Under the pieces are notes generated by a model. It worked only from the letters and a program-made list of their open reading frames with translations, was not told where the DNA came from and made no database searches. This document shows, piece by piece, positions 44,629-53,205 of a stretch of DNA of 64,000 bases; within the stretch, counting starts at the first letter, position 1, and each line of letters begins with the position of its first letter. This stretch comes from Arthrobacter agilis (GTDB lineage: Bacteria > Actinomycetota > Actinomycetes > Actinomycetales > Micrococcaceae), in contig NZ_VHIM01000006.1 in NCBI RefSeq assembly GCF_006494655.1, forward strand, positions 1 through 64,000. The letters run 5' to 3'. The position numbers and the translations under genes were made by a program.

Positions 44629-46332
44629 TCAGCCGCAGTAGGCACCCGTGGACGCGGAGTGCACGAGTTTGGCGTACTTGCCGAGCACGCCCTTGGTGTA
44701 GCGGGCGGGCAGGGGCGCCCAGCCAATCTTCCGCTGCTCGAGCTCCGCCTCGTCGACGAGGAGGTCGAAGCTCTTCGCCGCGATGTCGACGCGGATGCGG
44801 TCGCCGTCCTGCACGAAGGCGATGGGACCGCCGTCGACGGCCTCCGGCGCGACGTGGCCGATGCACAGGCCCGTGGTACCGCCCGAGAACCGGCCGTCGG
44901 TGAGCAGCAGGACATCCTTGCCCAGCCCGGCGCCCTTGATCGCCCCGGTGATGGCCAGCATCTCGCGCATGCCCGGTCCGCCCTTGGGCCCCTCGTAGCG
45001 GATCACGACGACGTCTCCGGCGTGGATGGCCCCCGCGTCGAGGGCGTCGAGCGCACCCTGCTCGCGTTCGAAGACCCGCGCGGTGCCCTCGAAGACGTCG
45101 GCGTCGAATCCGGCGCTCTTCACGACGGCGCCCTCGGGTGCGAGCGAACCGTGCAGGATGGTGATGCCGCCGGTCTTGTGCAGCGGGTTGTCCAGCGCGC
45201 GCAGGATCTTGCCGTCGAGATCCGGTGGGTCGATCTCCGCGAGATTCTCCGCGACGGTCTTGCCCGTGACGGTCAGGCAGTCGCCGTGGATGAGCCCGGC
45301 GTCGAGCAGCGCCTTCATGATGACCGGCACGCCGCCCACCTTGTCGACATCGAACATGACGTAGCGGCCGAAGGGCTTGAGGTCGCCGAGGTGCGGGATG
45401 CGGTCGCCGATGCGGGTGAAGTCGTCGAGGGTCAGCTCGACCTCCGCCTCGCGGGCGATCGCCAGGAGGTGCAGGACGGCGTTGGTGGAACCACCGAACG
45501 CCATGGTCACGGCGATGGCGTTCTCGAAGGCCTTCTTGGTCATGATGTCGCGGGCCGTGATGCCGAGGCGCAGCAGGTTGACCACCGCTTCGCCGGACTT
45601 GCGGGCGAACATGTCGCGTCGCCGGTCCGCCGACGGCGGTGCCGCCGAGCCGGGCAGGGACATGCCGAGTGCTTCACCGATGCACGCCATGGTGTTGGCG
45701 GTGTACATCCCGCCGCAGGCGCCCTCGCCCGGGCAGATGGCGCGTTCGATGCTGTCGAGGTCCTTGAGGCTCATCTTGCCCGCAGCGCACGCCCCGACGG
45801 CCTCGAAGGCGTCGATCAGGGTGACCTCCTTCTCCGTACCGTCCTCCAGCTTCGCGAAGCCGGGCATGATGGTCCCGGCATAGAGGAAGACGGAGGCGAG
45901 ATCGAGGCGCGCGGCGGCCATCAGCATGCCGGGGAGCGACTTGTCACAGCCGGCGAGCAGGACCGAACCGTCGATCCGCTCGGCCTCCATCACGGTCTCC
46001 ACCGAGTCGGCGATGACCTCGCGGGAGACGAGGGAGAAGTGCATGCCCTGGTGGCCCATCGAGATGCCGTCGGAGACGGAGATGGTGCCGAACTGCATGG
46101 GGAAGCCGCCGCCGGCGTGCACCCCCTCCTTCGCACCCTGGGCGAGTCTGTTGAGCGAGAGGTTGCAGGGGGTGATCTCGTTCCACGAACTGGCGACGCC
46201 GATCTGCGGCTTGGCGAAATCGTCGTCCCCCATGCCGACCGCTCGGAACATTCCGCGCGCCGGCGCTGCATGGATGCCGTCCGTGACGACGCGGCTTCTG
46301 GGCTTGATGTCTGGGGTTGTTTCCACGCTCAT
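44629..46332 (-). CDS. ilvD: Dihydroxy-acid dehydratase
   Basis: Iron-sulfur enzyme dehydrating dihydroxyisovalerate and dihydroxymethylvalerate to the keto acids used by IlvE. 567 residues. Cluster cysteines: TPCNLSL near residue 56, [12 protein letters not shown] near 128, and [13 protein letters not shown] near 200; the catalytic Ser region is in [20 protein letters not shown] ends six bases before the ATG and no ribosome-binding site is seen, so translation is probably leaderless. It has its own promoter and terminator, so it escapes the ilvB attenuator. Confidence 0.96.
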   Translation of the reverse strand: MSVETTPDIKPRSRVVTDGIHAAPARGMFRAVGMGDDDFAKPQIGVASSWNEITPCNLSLNRLAQGAKEGVHAGGGFPMQFGTISVSDGISMGHQGMHFSLVSREVIADSVETVMEAERIDGSVLLAGCDKSLPGMLMAAARLDLASVFLYAGTIMPGFAKLEDGTEKEVTLIDAFEAVGACAAGKMSLKDLDSIERAICPGEGACGGMYTANTMACIGEALGMSLPGSAAPPSADRRRDMFARKSGEAVVNLLRLGITARDIMTKKAFENAIAVTMAFGGSTNAVLHLLAIAREAEVELTLDDFTRIGDRIPHLGDLKPFGRYVMFDVDKVGGVPVIMKALLDAGLIHGDCLTVTGKTVAENLAEIDPPDLDGKILRALDNPLHKTGGITILHGSLAPEGAVVKSAGFDADVFEGTARVFEREQGALDALDAGAIHAGDVVVIRYEGPKGGPGMREMLAITGAIKGAGLGKDVLLLTDGRFSGGTTGLCIGHVAPEAVDGGPIAFVQDGDRIRVDIAAKSFDLLVDEAELEQRKIGWAPLPARYTKGVLGKYAKLVHSASTGAYCG

Positions 46333-46587
46333 GAGGGAAGTCTAGGCCCGTGTTGCGGGCAGGTTTCGCCATGTGACCCTCCTGTTACACCCCCTCGCCG
46401 CCCCCGCTCCACCCCCTCGCAGGGCGCCGATGCACCGCGTCGCCGGGCCGCGCGGTCCCTCGTCCGGCCCCTGCCGCTCGGGTACAGTGTGGGGATCGCG
46501 GGCGACTCCACCGGCCCGCCGGTCGAGCACCCCGCAAGCCGTCCCGTCAGGGACCCGTCCGAGAGTTTCCTACCGCAACGGCGTGAT

Positions 46588-47082
46588 ATGACCCCCGACG
46601 AACCCCACGAGACCAGCGCACCGCTCGACGGCGGTCAGGGGCTGAAGAACGCCCTGCGCCGCGTCTTCGACGGACAGATCCCCAACTACGGCGACTACAA
46701 CCTCGTCGTCGGCGCCCAGGCGGCTCCGGGAACCGATCGCGATGCGGGGCGTCGTCCTGCATCCATCGGCACGGCGAGCGGCAGGGCCCTCGTGCTCGGG
46801 TATCGCTGGAAACCCATGGAGCTCATGATCGCGCCGGTCGACCTGACCGCGATCACGGGCGCGGGAGTTCCCGTGGAGGTCAACATGACCAATCTGGCGC
46901 ACGCCGTGCTGTGGGACGACGGCGTCTACGAGGTGGGCACGAGTACGGGGCGGATCTTCCGCTTCGGCGTGGCGGCGGCCCCCGTCCTGGACATCGGTCC
47001 CGGCTCGCCCCTCCGCCTGGCGCAGGAGGAGGACCAGACCGATTTCACCGCGTTCATGGACTCCTTCATCGCCATGGCCTGA
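46588..47082 (+). CDS. Conserved-looking hypothetical protein
   Basis: A 164-residue protein of no recognised family. The N-terminal 20 residues are acidic and polar. The middle (LKNALRRVFDGQIPNYGDYNLVVGA) and an alternating hydrophobic region (ALVLGYRWKPMELMIAPVDL, later DDGVYEVGTSTGRIFRFGV) suggest a beta-rich fold. No signal peptide or membrane segment. The start has only a weak ribosome site; a TACAGT hexamer at 46483-46488 would give a 5' leader of about 90 nt. Convergent with the hydroxyacid dehydrogenase gene. Function unknown. Confidence 0.7.
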   Translation: MTPDEPHETSAPLDGGQGLKNALRRVFDGQIPNYGDYNLVVGAQAAPGTDRDAGRRPASIGTASGRALVLGYRWKPMELMIAPVDLTAITGAGVPVEVNMTNLAHAVLWDDGVYEVGTSTGRIFRFGVAAAPVLDIGPGSPLRLAQEEDQTDFTAFMDSFIAMA

Positions 47083-47171
47083 CCCCAGTCCGAGCCCTGC
47101 CCTACTCCTTGCCTCACGCCTGCCTCGCCCTACCGCTCCCTGTCCTCCGCCCGACCCGCCGCAGCTCCTGC

Positions 47172-48146
47172 CTACCCGGTCCAGGATCCGGTGCGGACGA
47201 GGTTGAGGGGCTTCTCCCCCTTGCCGAGCAGCGCGATCTGTTTCCGGAGCAGTGCGAGGATGCGCGGCGGGAACGCGCCGGTGTTGCCACCCACGTGCGG
47301 CGTGATGATGGCGCCGGGCGCACTCCACAGCGGATGACCCTCGGGCAGGGGCTCGGGGTCGACGACGTCGAGCGCAGCCTTCAGCCGCCCCGAGAGCACC
47401 TCGGCGGTCAGCGCCTCGGTGTCCACCACGACACCGCGTGCCACGTTCACCACCAGCGCGCCGTCGGGTAGTGCGGCGAGGACCTCGCTGCCGATCAGGC
47501 CGCGGGTCGCGTCCGTGAGGGGCGTGATGACGATGACGACGTCGTGGTCCGGAGCGAGCCGCACCAGCTCGTCGCTGCCGTGGACCTGTCCCAGGTCGTC
47601 CTCGCGCGCTGCACTGCCGACCCTCGTGACCTCGGCCTCGAAGGTGACGAGCCGGCGTCGGATCTCCTCACCGATCCCGCCGACGCCGACCAGCAGGACG
47701 CGCCGGTCCGCGAGGCCCGGATACCTCTCGCTGCGCCACACTCCCTCGGCCTGCTGCCGGACGGCGTCGTCGATCCCGCGCAGGGATGCGAGCGCGAGCC
47801 CGACGGCGAGTTCCGCCGTGGCGGCGGCGTGGACGCCCGACGCCGTCGCGATGGCGACGTCCGGGCCCACGAGATCGGCGATGCCGTCGAAGCCGGTGGA
47901 CTGGGTGTGCACGAGTCGGAGATTGGTCGCGGCATCGAGGGCACCGTCGAGGTGGGCACGTCCCGTGTACGGGAGCACGGCCGCGTCCAGCCGCCCCGGG
48001 TCGCAGCCCTCGGGCGGGCTGCGGAAGTCCCACAGCACCACGTCGACGTCCGGCGAGGCATCGGCGAGGGCCTCCCGCAGGTCGGCGGTCGGGACGCTGA
48101 CCGTGCGGATCGTGGGCGTGGCAGAGGTTCCGGCGGGAGTCGTCAT
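47172..48146 (-). CDS. D-2-hydroxyacid dehydrogenase family protein
   Basis: A 324-residue NAD(P)-dependent oxidoreductase of the formate/D-lactate/phosphoglycerate dehydrogenase family. Rossmann motif LLVGVGGIGEEI, catalytic Arg in VNVARGVVVDTEAL, Glu in DVVDPEPLP and His in ITPHVGGNT are present. It lacks an ACT domain, so it is not a second SerA; glyoxylate/hydroxypyruvate or another 2-keto acid reductase is possible. TAGGCT ends six bases before the ATG (leaderless). Confidence 0.88.
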   Translation of the reverse strand: MTTPAGTSATPTIRTVSVPTADLREALADASPDVDVVLWDFRSPPEGCDPGRLDAAVLPYTGRAHLDGALDAATNLRLVHTQSTGFDGIADLVGPDVAIATASGVHAAATAELAVGLALASLRGIDDAVRQQAEGVWRSERYPGLADRRVLLVGVGGIGEEIRRRLVTFEAEVTRVGSAAREDDLGQVHGSDELVRLAPDHDVVIVITPLTDATRGLIGSEVLAALPDGALVVNVARGVVVDTEALTAEVLSGRLKAALDVVDPEPLPEGHPLWSAPGAIITPHVGGNTGAFPPRILALLRKQIALLGKGEKPLNLVRTGSWTG

Positions 48147-48241
48147 GGCGCCAGCCTAGCGCCGGAGCCTTCACGCGCCGGCGACCGCACGGAGACCGTG
48201 CATGGATGGACACCCCGGGAACGGCACCCTACTGTCGGGGC

Positions 48242-49378
48242 ATGTCGCACCCAGCCCCACGGCCTGCCCGGCCCGCCCGACTGCTCCTCCGCACGGTCCC
48301 GGCAGCGTGCGCCCTGATGGCGGCGACCGCCTGCACCGCCGCACCGGACGAGTCCGAGCCAGCCTATGCCGGGGCATCGGGAGGGACCGGCGCATCGACC
48401 ACCGGCGAAGTAGCCGACGCGGGCCGCCCGACGCCCGCCTACGAGGGGGATGTAGCCACCGGCCTCGGACTCCCGTGGTCGGTGGTGGTCCTCGACGACG
48501 GCGTGCTGCTGGTCTCGGACCGCGAGACGGGCGAGATCAGCCGCATCAGCGGTGGGACGAGGGACGTCATGGGCAGCATCCCCGACGCCGTTGCCGCGGG
48601 CGGAGAGGGCGGCCTCCTGGGACTCGCAGTCCCGGCCGGGCCCGGTCCCGCCGCGCTGTACGCCTACTACACGTCCCCCGAGGACAACCGGGTGGTCAGG
48701 ATGCCGATCGAGGACGGCACCCTCGGCGTGCCCGAGCCCATCCTCACAGGCATACCGAGCGCGGGCCGCCACAACGGCGGGCGGATCGCGTTCGGACCGG
48801 ACGGCCACCTGTACATCGGTACCGGCGACGCCGCCGTCGAGGACTCGGCACAGGATCCCGACAGCCTGGGCGGGAAGATCCTGCGCGTCACCGCCGAGGG
48901 CGGCATACCCGAGGACAACCCCGTGGCGGGCTCGCCGCTGTACAGCCTCGGGCACCGGAACGTTCAGGGCCTCGCGTGGGACTCCGCCGGACGGCTCTGG
49001 GCCACGGAGTTCGGGCCCGAGGTCGACGACGAACTGAACCTCGTCCGCGCCGGAGCGAACTACGGCTGGCCGGAGGTCACGGGGGCTCCTGGCGACGAGC
49101 GCTTCGTGGACGCACAGGTGGTGTGGCCCACGACGGCGTCGTCCTCCCCGAGCGGCATGGCGATCATCGACGATGTGGCGTATATCGGGGGGCTGCGCGG
49201 ACAGCGGCTGTGGCAGGTCCCGGTGTCCGGCGGCACGGCCGGCGAACCGGTGAGCTACTTCGACGGCCGGTACGGGCGCCTGCGCGACGTCGCGGCGGCC
49301 GACGGCGCCCTCCTGGTGGCCACCAACGAGCCCGACGGCGCCCGGATCCTGCGGGTCGGCGTGGCACAGGACCAGTGA
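48242..49378 (+). CDS. PQQ-dependent sugar dehydrogenase family lipoprotein
   Basis: A 378-residue exported protein. A lipoprotein signal peptide ends at the lipobox ALMAATAC, so Cys31 should be lipidated and the enzyme held on the outer face of the membrane. The body is a six-bladed beta-propeller of the soluble glucose/aldose sugar dehydrogenase family: GEGGLLGLAV, GRHNGGRIAFGPDGHLYIGTG with the catalytic-type His, GKILRV, and GHRNVQGLAWD with ATEFGPEVDDELN. No PQQ synthesis gene is seen in the window. TACTGT ends six bases before the ATG (leaderless). Confidence 0.88.
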   Translation: MSHPAPRPARPARLLLRTVPAACALMAATACTAAPDESEPAYAGASGGTGASTTGEVADAGRPTPAYEGDVATGLGLPWSVVVLDDGVLLVSDRETGEISRISGGTRDVMGSIPDAVAAGGEGGLLGLAVPAGPGPAALYAYYTSPEDNRVVRMPIEDGTLGVPEPILTGIPSAGRHNGGRIAFGPDGHLYIGTGDAAVEDSAQDPDSLGGKILRVTAEGGIPEDNPVAGSPLYSLGHRNVQGLAWDSAGRLWATEFGPEVDDELNLVRAGANYGWPEVTGAPGDERFVDAQVVWPTTASSSPSGMAIIDDVAYIGGLRGQRLWQVPVSGGTAGEPVSYFDGRYGRLRDVAAADGALLVATNEPDGARILRVGVAQDQ

Positions 49379-49508
49379 TCGGGGCGGGGACCGATGGCAG
49401 GGACAGGACCAGGGACAGGGGCGGTTTCATGATTCCGCCCGGATGCTGGTAGAGTTTCATGCTGTTGCGGATGACCCGATCGGTGGAAATCGTCAGGGAA
49501 AACGCCAC

Positions 49509-49581
49509 GCACCTCTAGCTCAATTGGCAGAGCAATTGACTCTTAATCAATGGGTTTCGGGTTCAAGTCCCGAGGGGTGCA
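49509..49581 (+). tRNA. tRNA-Lys (CTT)
   Basis: A 73-nt cloverleaf: acceptor GCACCTC/GGGGTGC, anticodon loop CTCTTAA giving CTT, T loop GGTTCAAGTCC, discriminator A. No encoded CCA. Followed within 8 nt by a terminator. Confidence 0.96.
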
Positions 49582-49588
49582 CTTCGTT

Positions 49589-49630
49589 ACCCCGTCCGCC
49601 AGGTCTCGCCGCCTGGAGGGCGGGGTTTCG
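49589..49630 (+). terminator. Terminator of tRNA-Lys
   Basis: ACCCCGTCC (49589-49597) pairs with GGGCGGGGT (49618-49626, one G-U), with an inner CCAGG/CCTGG stem, then TTTCGTTC. Confidence 0.8.
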
Positions 49631-49656
49631 TTCTACCCGGGGCCTACCATGGACGA

Positions 49657-50373
49657 GTGAATGAGATCCTGTCCTTCGCCGGGAACTACTGGTGGCTGAT
49701 CTTCCCGCTCTCGGGCGTCTTCGCCATGTGGGGCTCGTCCTGGTCCGAGGCGAGCGAACGCCGGCACCGGCGCAAGGTTGAGTTGTACCGCCTGAAGCAC
49801 CCCGCTCTCGACGCCGTGCCCGGCAAGGGTGCCACCGCCGTCGACGGCGAGGCACGGAAACCGGCCCGCGAGCGTGATCTCCGCCACATCGAGCGGATGC
49901 ACGACGAGGTTGATGGGAAGTGGCTGACGTATGAGCTCGACGCCTCGAAACTCATCGACTACCCCACCATGACGGACGTCCGGGAGCCACTGACCGTGGC
50001 CTTCCTCCGCGCGAAGCGGGAGGCCGATGCCCTGCGACCGCAGGACCGCGAGGGAGCGTCGGCCGAGGACCTCGCCGCCTACCGCTCGGCGGTGACAACC
50101 TACGACGTGGCCTTCCAGGTCGCCGAGACCGAGGCACGGCGGGTCCGGGCCGGCGGCTTCACCCCCGAGGAACGCCGGCGCCTGGCGACGGCACGCACGC
50201 TCGTCACGGTGGCCGTGGACGAGGCCGCCACCGAGGCGGAGCGGCAGACGGCCTACCGGCGTGCGCGGCGGGAACTCGACGGCCTGATCGTGCTTCCCGA
50301 TGCCACGGTCGCCGCGCTCGAGAAGACCGTCGCGGGGGCTCTCGGGTCGCGACCCGAGCCGACAGCGTCCTGA
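49657..50373 (+). CDS. Single-pass membrane protein of unknown function
   Basis: A 238-residue protein. One N-terminal membrane segment (about residues 5-26, FAGNYWWLIFPLSGVFAMWG) is followed by a highly charged, helical cytoplasmic region rich in Arg, Glu and Ala with probable coiled coil (about 115-215). No catalytic domain is recognised. The GTG start lies six bases after TACCAT, which points to a leaderless mRNA. Upstream is the tRNA-Lys terminator, so it is independently transcribed. Function unknown. Confidence 0.75.
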   Translation: MNEILSFAGNYWWLIFPLSGVFAMWGSSWSEASERRHRRKVELYRLKHPALDAVPGKGATAVDGEARKPARERDLRHIERMHDEVDGKWLTYELDASKLIDYPTMTDVREPLTVAFLRAKREADALRPQDREGASAEDLAAYRSAVTTYDVAFQVAETEARRVRAGGFTPEERRRLATARTLVTVAVDEAATEAERQTAYRRARRELDGLIVLPDATVAALEKTVAGALGSRPEPTAS

Positions 50374-50472
50374 CGGGCGTCGGTCCCTTCCCCGGGTGCT
50401 TCCTCCGGCGCATACTTCTTCCATCGATGCCCCACGGCCGCGCGGGCAGGGGCCGACGACAGGAGCGGACCC

Positions 50473-50967
50473 ATGGCGGCAACCATCAACACCTATCTCA
50501 GCTTCCGCGATACCGCGGCCGAGGCGATGGACTTCTACCATTCGGTGTTCGGCGGGGAGATGCAGCGCAGCACCTTCGCCGAGTACCAGGTGAGCGAGGA
50601 CCCCGCCGAGCAGGACAAGATCATGCATTCGATGCTGACCACGCCGTCCGGTCAGGTGCTGATGGCGGCCGATACACCCAACAGCATGGAGTACCGCCCT
50701 CCGGCCGGCCATTCACTGTCGATCAGCGGCGATAGCGAGGCGGAGCTGCGGGGCTACTGGGAGGCACTCTCCGGGTCGGGGAGTGTGCTGGTGCCGCTCG
50801 AGGTCTCTCCCTGGGGCGACAGCTTCGGCATGTGCGTGGACCGCTTCGGCATCACCTGGATGGTGAACATCGCGGGCGCCCCGGGTGCGGCGGCGGAGGA
50901 ACCTGCCGCACACAGCGCACCGACCGCTGCACCCGTGGACACGCCGGGCCAGGCCACCGGCGTCTAG
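50473..50967 (+). CDS. VOC/PhnB-like family protein
   Basis: A 164-residue vicinal-oxygen-chelate protein of the PhnB-like group: TYLSFRDTAAEAMDFYHSVF at the N-terminus, PSGQVLMAADTP in the middle, and PWGDSFGMCVDRFGITWMVN at the C-terminus. Members of this group are often of unknown function. GGAGCG precedes the ATG. The last 25 residues are Ala/Pro/Thr-rich. A short tandem repeat begins just after the stop. Confidence 0.85.
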   Translation: MAATINTYLSFRDTAAEAMDFYHSVFGGEMQRSTFAEYQVSEDPAEQDKIMHSMLTTPSGQVLMAADTPNSMEYRPPAGHSLSISGDSEAELRGYWEALSGSGSVLVPLEVSPWGDSFGMCVDRFGITWMVNIAGAPGAAAEEPAAHSAPTAAPVDTPGQATGV

Positions 50968-50972
50968 GTACG

Positions 50973-51017
50973 GGCGTCCAGATCACCGGCGTCCGGATCA
51001 CCGGCACACAGGTCACT
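50973..51017. repeat. 15-bp tandem repeat after the VOC gene
   Basis: GGCGTCCAGATCACC (50973-50987) and GGCGTCCGGATCACC (50988-51002) are adjacent, followed by a degenerate third copy (51003-51017). It lies in the 61-bp convergent space before the cation efflux gene. Confidence 0.75.
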
Positions 51018-51028
51018 GCAACCCAGGC

Positions 51029-52021
51029 TCACTCTCCGACGGTCAGTGTGGGTTCGTCGGGGGTGGAGAGCGTCAGGACTGCTTCCTCGATGCGCTCGTG
51101 CTCCTCGATGTCACGCTCGACGGCGCGGAGCGCGACGGCGACCTCGTGTTCCCTGCGGTCGCCCTTGAGGTCCACCGCGGCGACGAGATAGAGCCGTTCG
51201 GGTCCGACGTACTCGAGGTGCAGGTAGGTGATGCGTTCGATGGCGGCGTGGCCGTTCAGCCGCTTCGCCACGGCGGCGAGGAGTTCGGGTGACACGGCCT
51301 GACCCACGAGGAAGCGCCGGTTCCGCTCGATGAGGATCACGGCGATCACCCCGAGCAGGATCCCGACGAGGATGGAGCCGACGGCGTCCGGCAGGGGCGA
51401 TCCGGTGACCTGGTGCAGGAAGATCCCGACAAAGGCGATCAGCAGTCCGATGAGGGCGGCGGCGTCCTCCGCGAACACCGCGCGGAGGGTGGGGTTCGAT
51501 GTCGTCGACACGCTCTCCAGGGTCGTCGTGCCGCGCTCGCGCCCCGCGGCCCGCGCCTGCCGGAACGCCTGCGTGAACGAGATCCCCTCGAGGACGAAGG
51601 CGACCCCGAGGACGGCGTAGGCGATGCCGTAGTCGCTGGCCGGTTCGGGCGCGAGCAATTGCTGGATTCCGTGGGTGATCGAGACCACCGCGCCGGCGGT
51701 GAACAGCCCGAACGCGGCGAACATGGACCAGACGTAGGCTTCCCGTCCGTAGCCCATGGGGTGCGTGCGGTCCCTCCGGCGCCGTGACTTGCGCTCGGCG
51801 ATCAGCAGGAAGATCTGGTTGCCGGTGTCCGCCCAGGAGTGCGCGGCCTCGGCTGTCATGGAGGCCGAGCCCGTGATGAGCGCGGCGACGGTCTTGGCCC
51901 CGGCCACCAGGAGATTCGCGACGAACGCGATGATGACCGTCAGCGGCCGTTCGCCGCCCGACGACTGCTCATCCTCCGCCGCGCCGTTCTCCCCCGGAGG
52001 CGATGTCGTGTCCTGCTTCAT
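51029..52021 (-). CDS. Cation diffusion facilitator family transporter
   Basis: A 330-residue CDF-type efflux protein exchanging divalent metal (Zn2+-like) for protons. Six membrane helices between residues 30 and 245; the TM2 metal site is HSWAD (H-x3-D). TM5 reads FAEDAAALIGLLIAF, with Glu-Asp in place of the usual His-x3-Asp, as in the ZnT9-like subgroup. A cytoplasmic C-terminal domain follows. The ATG at 52021 has GGAAGGA upstream. The metal cannot be assigned. Confidence 0.9.
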   Translation of the reverse strand: MKQDTTSPPGENGAAEDEQSSGGERPLTVIIAFVANLLVAGAKTVAALITGSASMTAEAAHSWADTGNQIFLLIAERKSRRRRDRTHPMGYGREAYVWSMFAAFGLFTAGAVVSITHGIQQLLAPEPASDYGIAYAVLGVAFVLEGISFTQAFRQARAAGRERGTTTLESVSTTSNPTLRAVFAEDAAALIGLLIAFVGIFLHQVTGSPLPDAVGSILVGILLGVIAVILIERNRRFLVGQAVSPELLAAVAKRLNGHAAIERITYLHLEYVGPERLYLVAAVDLKGDRREHEVAVALRAVERDIEEHERIEEAVLTLSTPDEPTLTVGE

Positions 52022-52044
52022 GCGGTCCTTCCGGAGCCGGACCG

Positions 52045-52076
52045 GCACGGCGGCACCCCGTGGGGCACCGCCGTGC
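52045..52076 (-). terminator. Terminator of the DUF2795 gene
   Basis: A 9-bp stem (52045-52053 with 52068-52076), two mismatches, then CCC/GGG. It starts 14 nt after the DUF2795 stop and lies just upstream of the transporter gene. Confidence 0.65.
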
Positions 52077-52089
52077 TGTCACTCGGATG

Positions 52090-52278
52090 CTACTTCGACG
52101 CTTCCTTGTTCACGTCGGTCGGGGAGTCGTATTCACGGTCCGGGAGGTTCTTCAGAGTCTCGAGGACCGAATCCTCGGCGCTCTTCCCCTCGGCGTGCCG
52201 GACGAGGTCCTCCTTCGACGCCGGGTAGTCCATGCCGCCCAGGGCCTTCTGGATGTCGATCGGGCTCGGATCTGCCAT
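52090..52278 (-). CDS. DUF2795 small protein
   Basis: A 62-residue protein with the DUF2795 pattern: DIQKALGGMDYPASKEDLV, then HAEGKSAEDSVLETLKNLPD and a YDSPTDVNKE end. It is small, charged and probably helical; the family has no established function. AAGGAG lies before the ATG. Confidence 0.88.
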   Translation of the reverse strand: MADPSPIDIQKALGGMDYPASKEDLVRHAEGKSAEDSVLETLKNLPDREYDSPTDVNKEASK

Positions 52279-52341
52279 GTCGTGCTCCTTCGTAGTGGTT
52301 GTCCGTCTCCTGCAGGTGGCGTTCCCGGTCCGGGAGCGCCG

Positions 52342-53205
52342 TCACTGGCCCAGAATCACGTGGGCAGCGTCTGTGTCACGGTTGACCACCGTGGTGGGCG
52401 CCTCGAGGTGCACCGCGCCGGACGGGAGGATGCCCGCCCCGCCGTACCGCTCCATGACGCGCCACTGGGCCGCCACGTCCTCCCCCGCGTGGTCGGGAGG
52501 CAACCGGTCCCAGAAGTCGAACCCGCCGGTTTCGACGAGGGCCAGGCGGTCGAAGAGGACACATCCGCCGACCCACGCCACGCGGTAGAGCTGGTAGCCA
52601 CCGGGGGGAACCCCCAACTCGGCGGCTGCGTGCGCGAGGTTGGCCGCGTTGTGGAGCGGCCACCGGTCGAACTCGCGGGTGTCCGGCCGGATCCTCTCGG
52701 GGAGGACCTGATTGCCGGGCCACAGCTCGAGCTCCGTGCGCTCGTGCGGCCGGTGGTCGCCGAGGTAGGACAGCCCCTGCACCGCGGACCCGACGAAACC
52801 GCAGTGCGCCGTGCGCAGCGCCCGGCTCATGCGGTCCAGCGATCCGGGCTCGAGCCAGACGTCGTTGTCCAGGAAGAGCACCTGTGGTGCGCGGGCGAGG
52901 CTCAGGAGATAGTTCCTGTGCTCTGCCAGTCCCCTGCGGGGCAGGTGCCGCTCGAGCTGCACCGAACGCCCCTGTGCCTCGAGCACGCGCACCATGGCGC
53001 GGACCGCGGGTTGCGAGAAGGACGCCGGCTCACCTTCGGTCTGGTCGCTCACGACGACTCGGAACGACACGGACTCCTGCGCGGCCAGCCCGGAGAGGGT
53101 CACCGCGAGCTCGGCCGGCCGGCCGAAGGACGGGATGAGGACGTCGATCAGGGGCTCGTCCCCGGGAGATTCGAGCGCCCACTCCCCCGACCAGCGCGAT
53201 GTCAT
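52342..53205 (-). CDS. Glycosyltransferase family 2
   Basis: A 287-residue GT-A fold glycosyltransferase: DVLIPSFGRPAELAVTLSGL at the N-terminus, the DXD metal motif in VLFLDNDVWLEPGS near residue 115, and a C-terminal acceptor region with GGFDFWDRLPPDHAGED. No membrane anchor. The start ATG overlaps the upstream kinase/nucleotidyltransferase stop (ATGA), tying it to heptose metabolism. The sugar donor is unknown. Confidence 0.9.
   Translation of the reverse strand: MTSRWSGEWALESPGDEPLIDVLIPSFGRPAELAVTLSGLAAQESVSFRVVVSDQTEGEPASFSQPAVRAMVRVLEAQGRSVQLERHLPRRGLAEHRNYLLSLARAPQVLFLDNDVWLEPGSLDRMSRALRTAHCGFVGSAVQGLSYLGDHRPHERTELELWPGNQVLPERIRPDTREFDRWPLHNAANLAHAAAELGVPPGGYQLYRVAWVGGCVLFDRLALVETGGFDFWDRLPPDHAGEDVAAQWRVMERYGGAGILPSGAVHLEAPTTVVNRDTDAAHVILGQ

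Noticed and set aside
47172-48146. A second serA
   Set aside because: No ACT or intervening domain and different flanking motifs; better as a general 2-hydroxyacid dehydrogenase.
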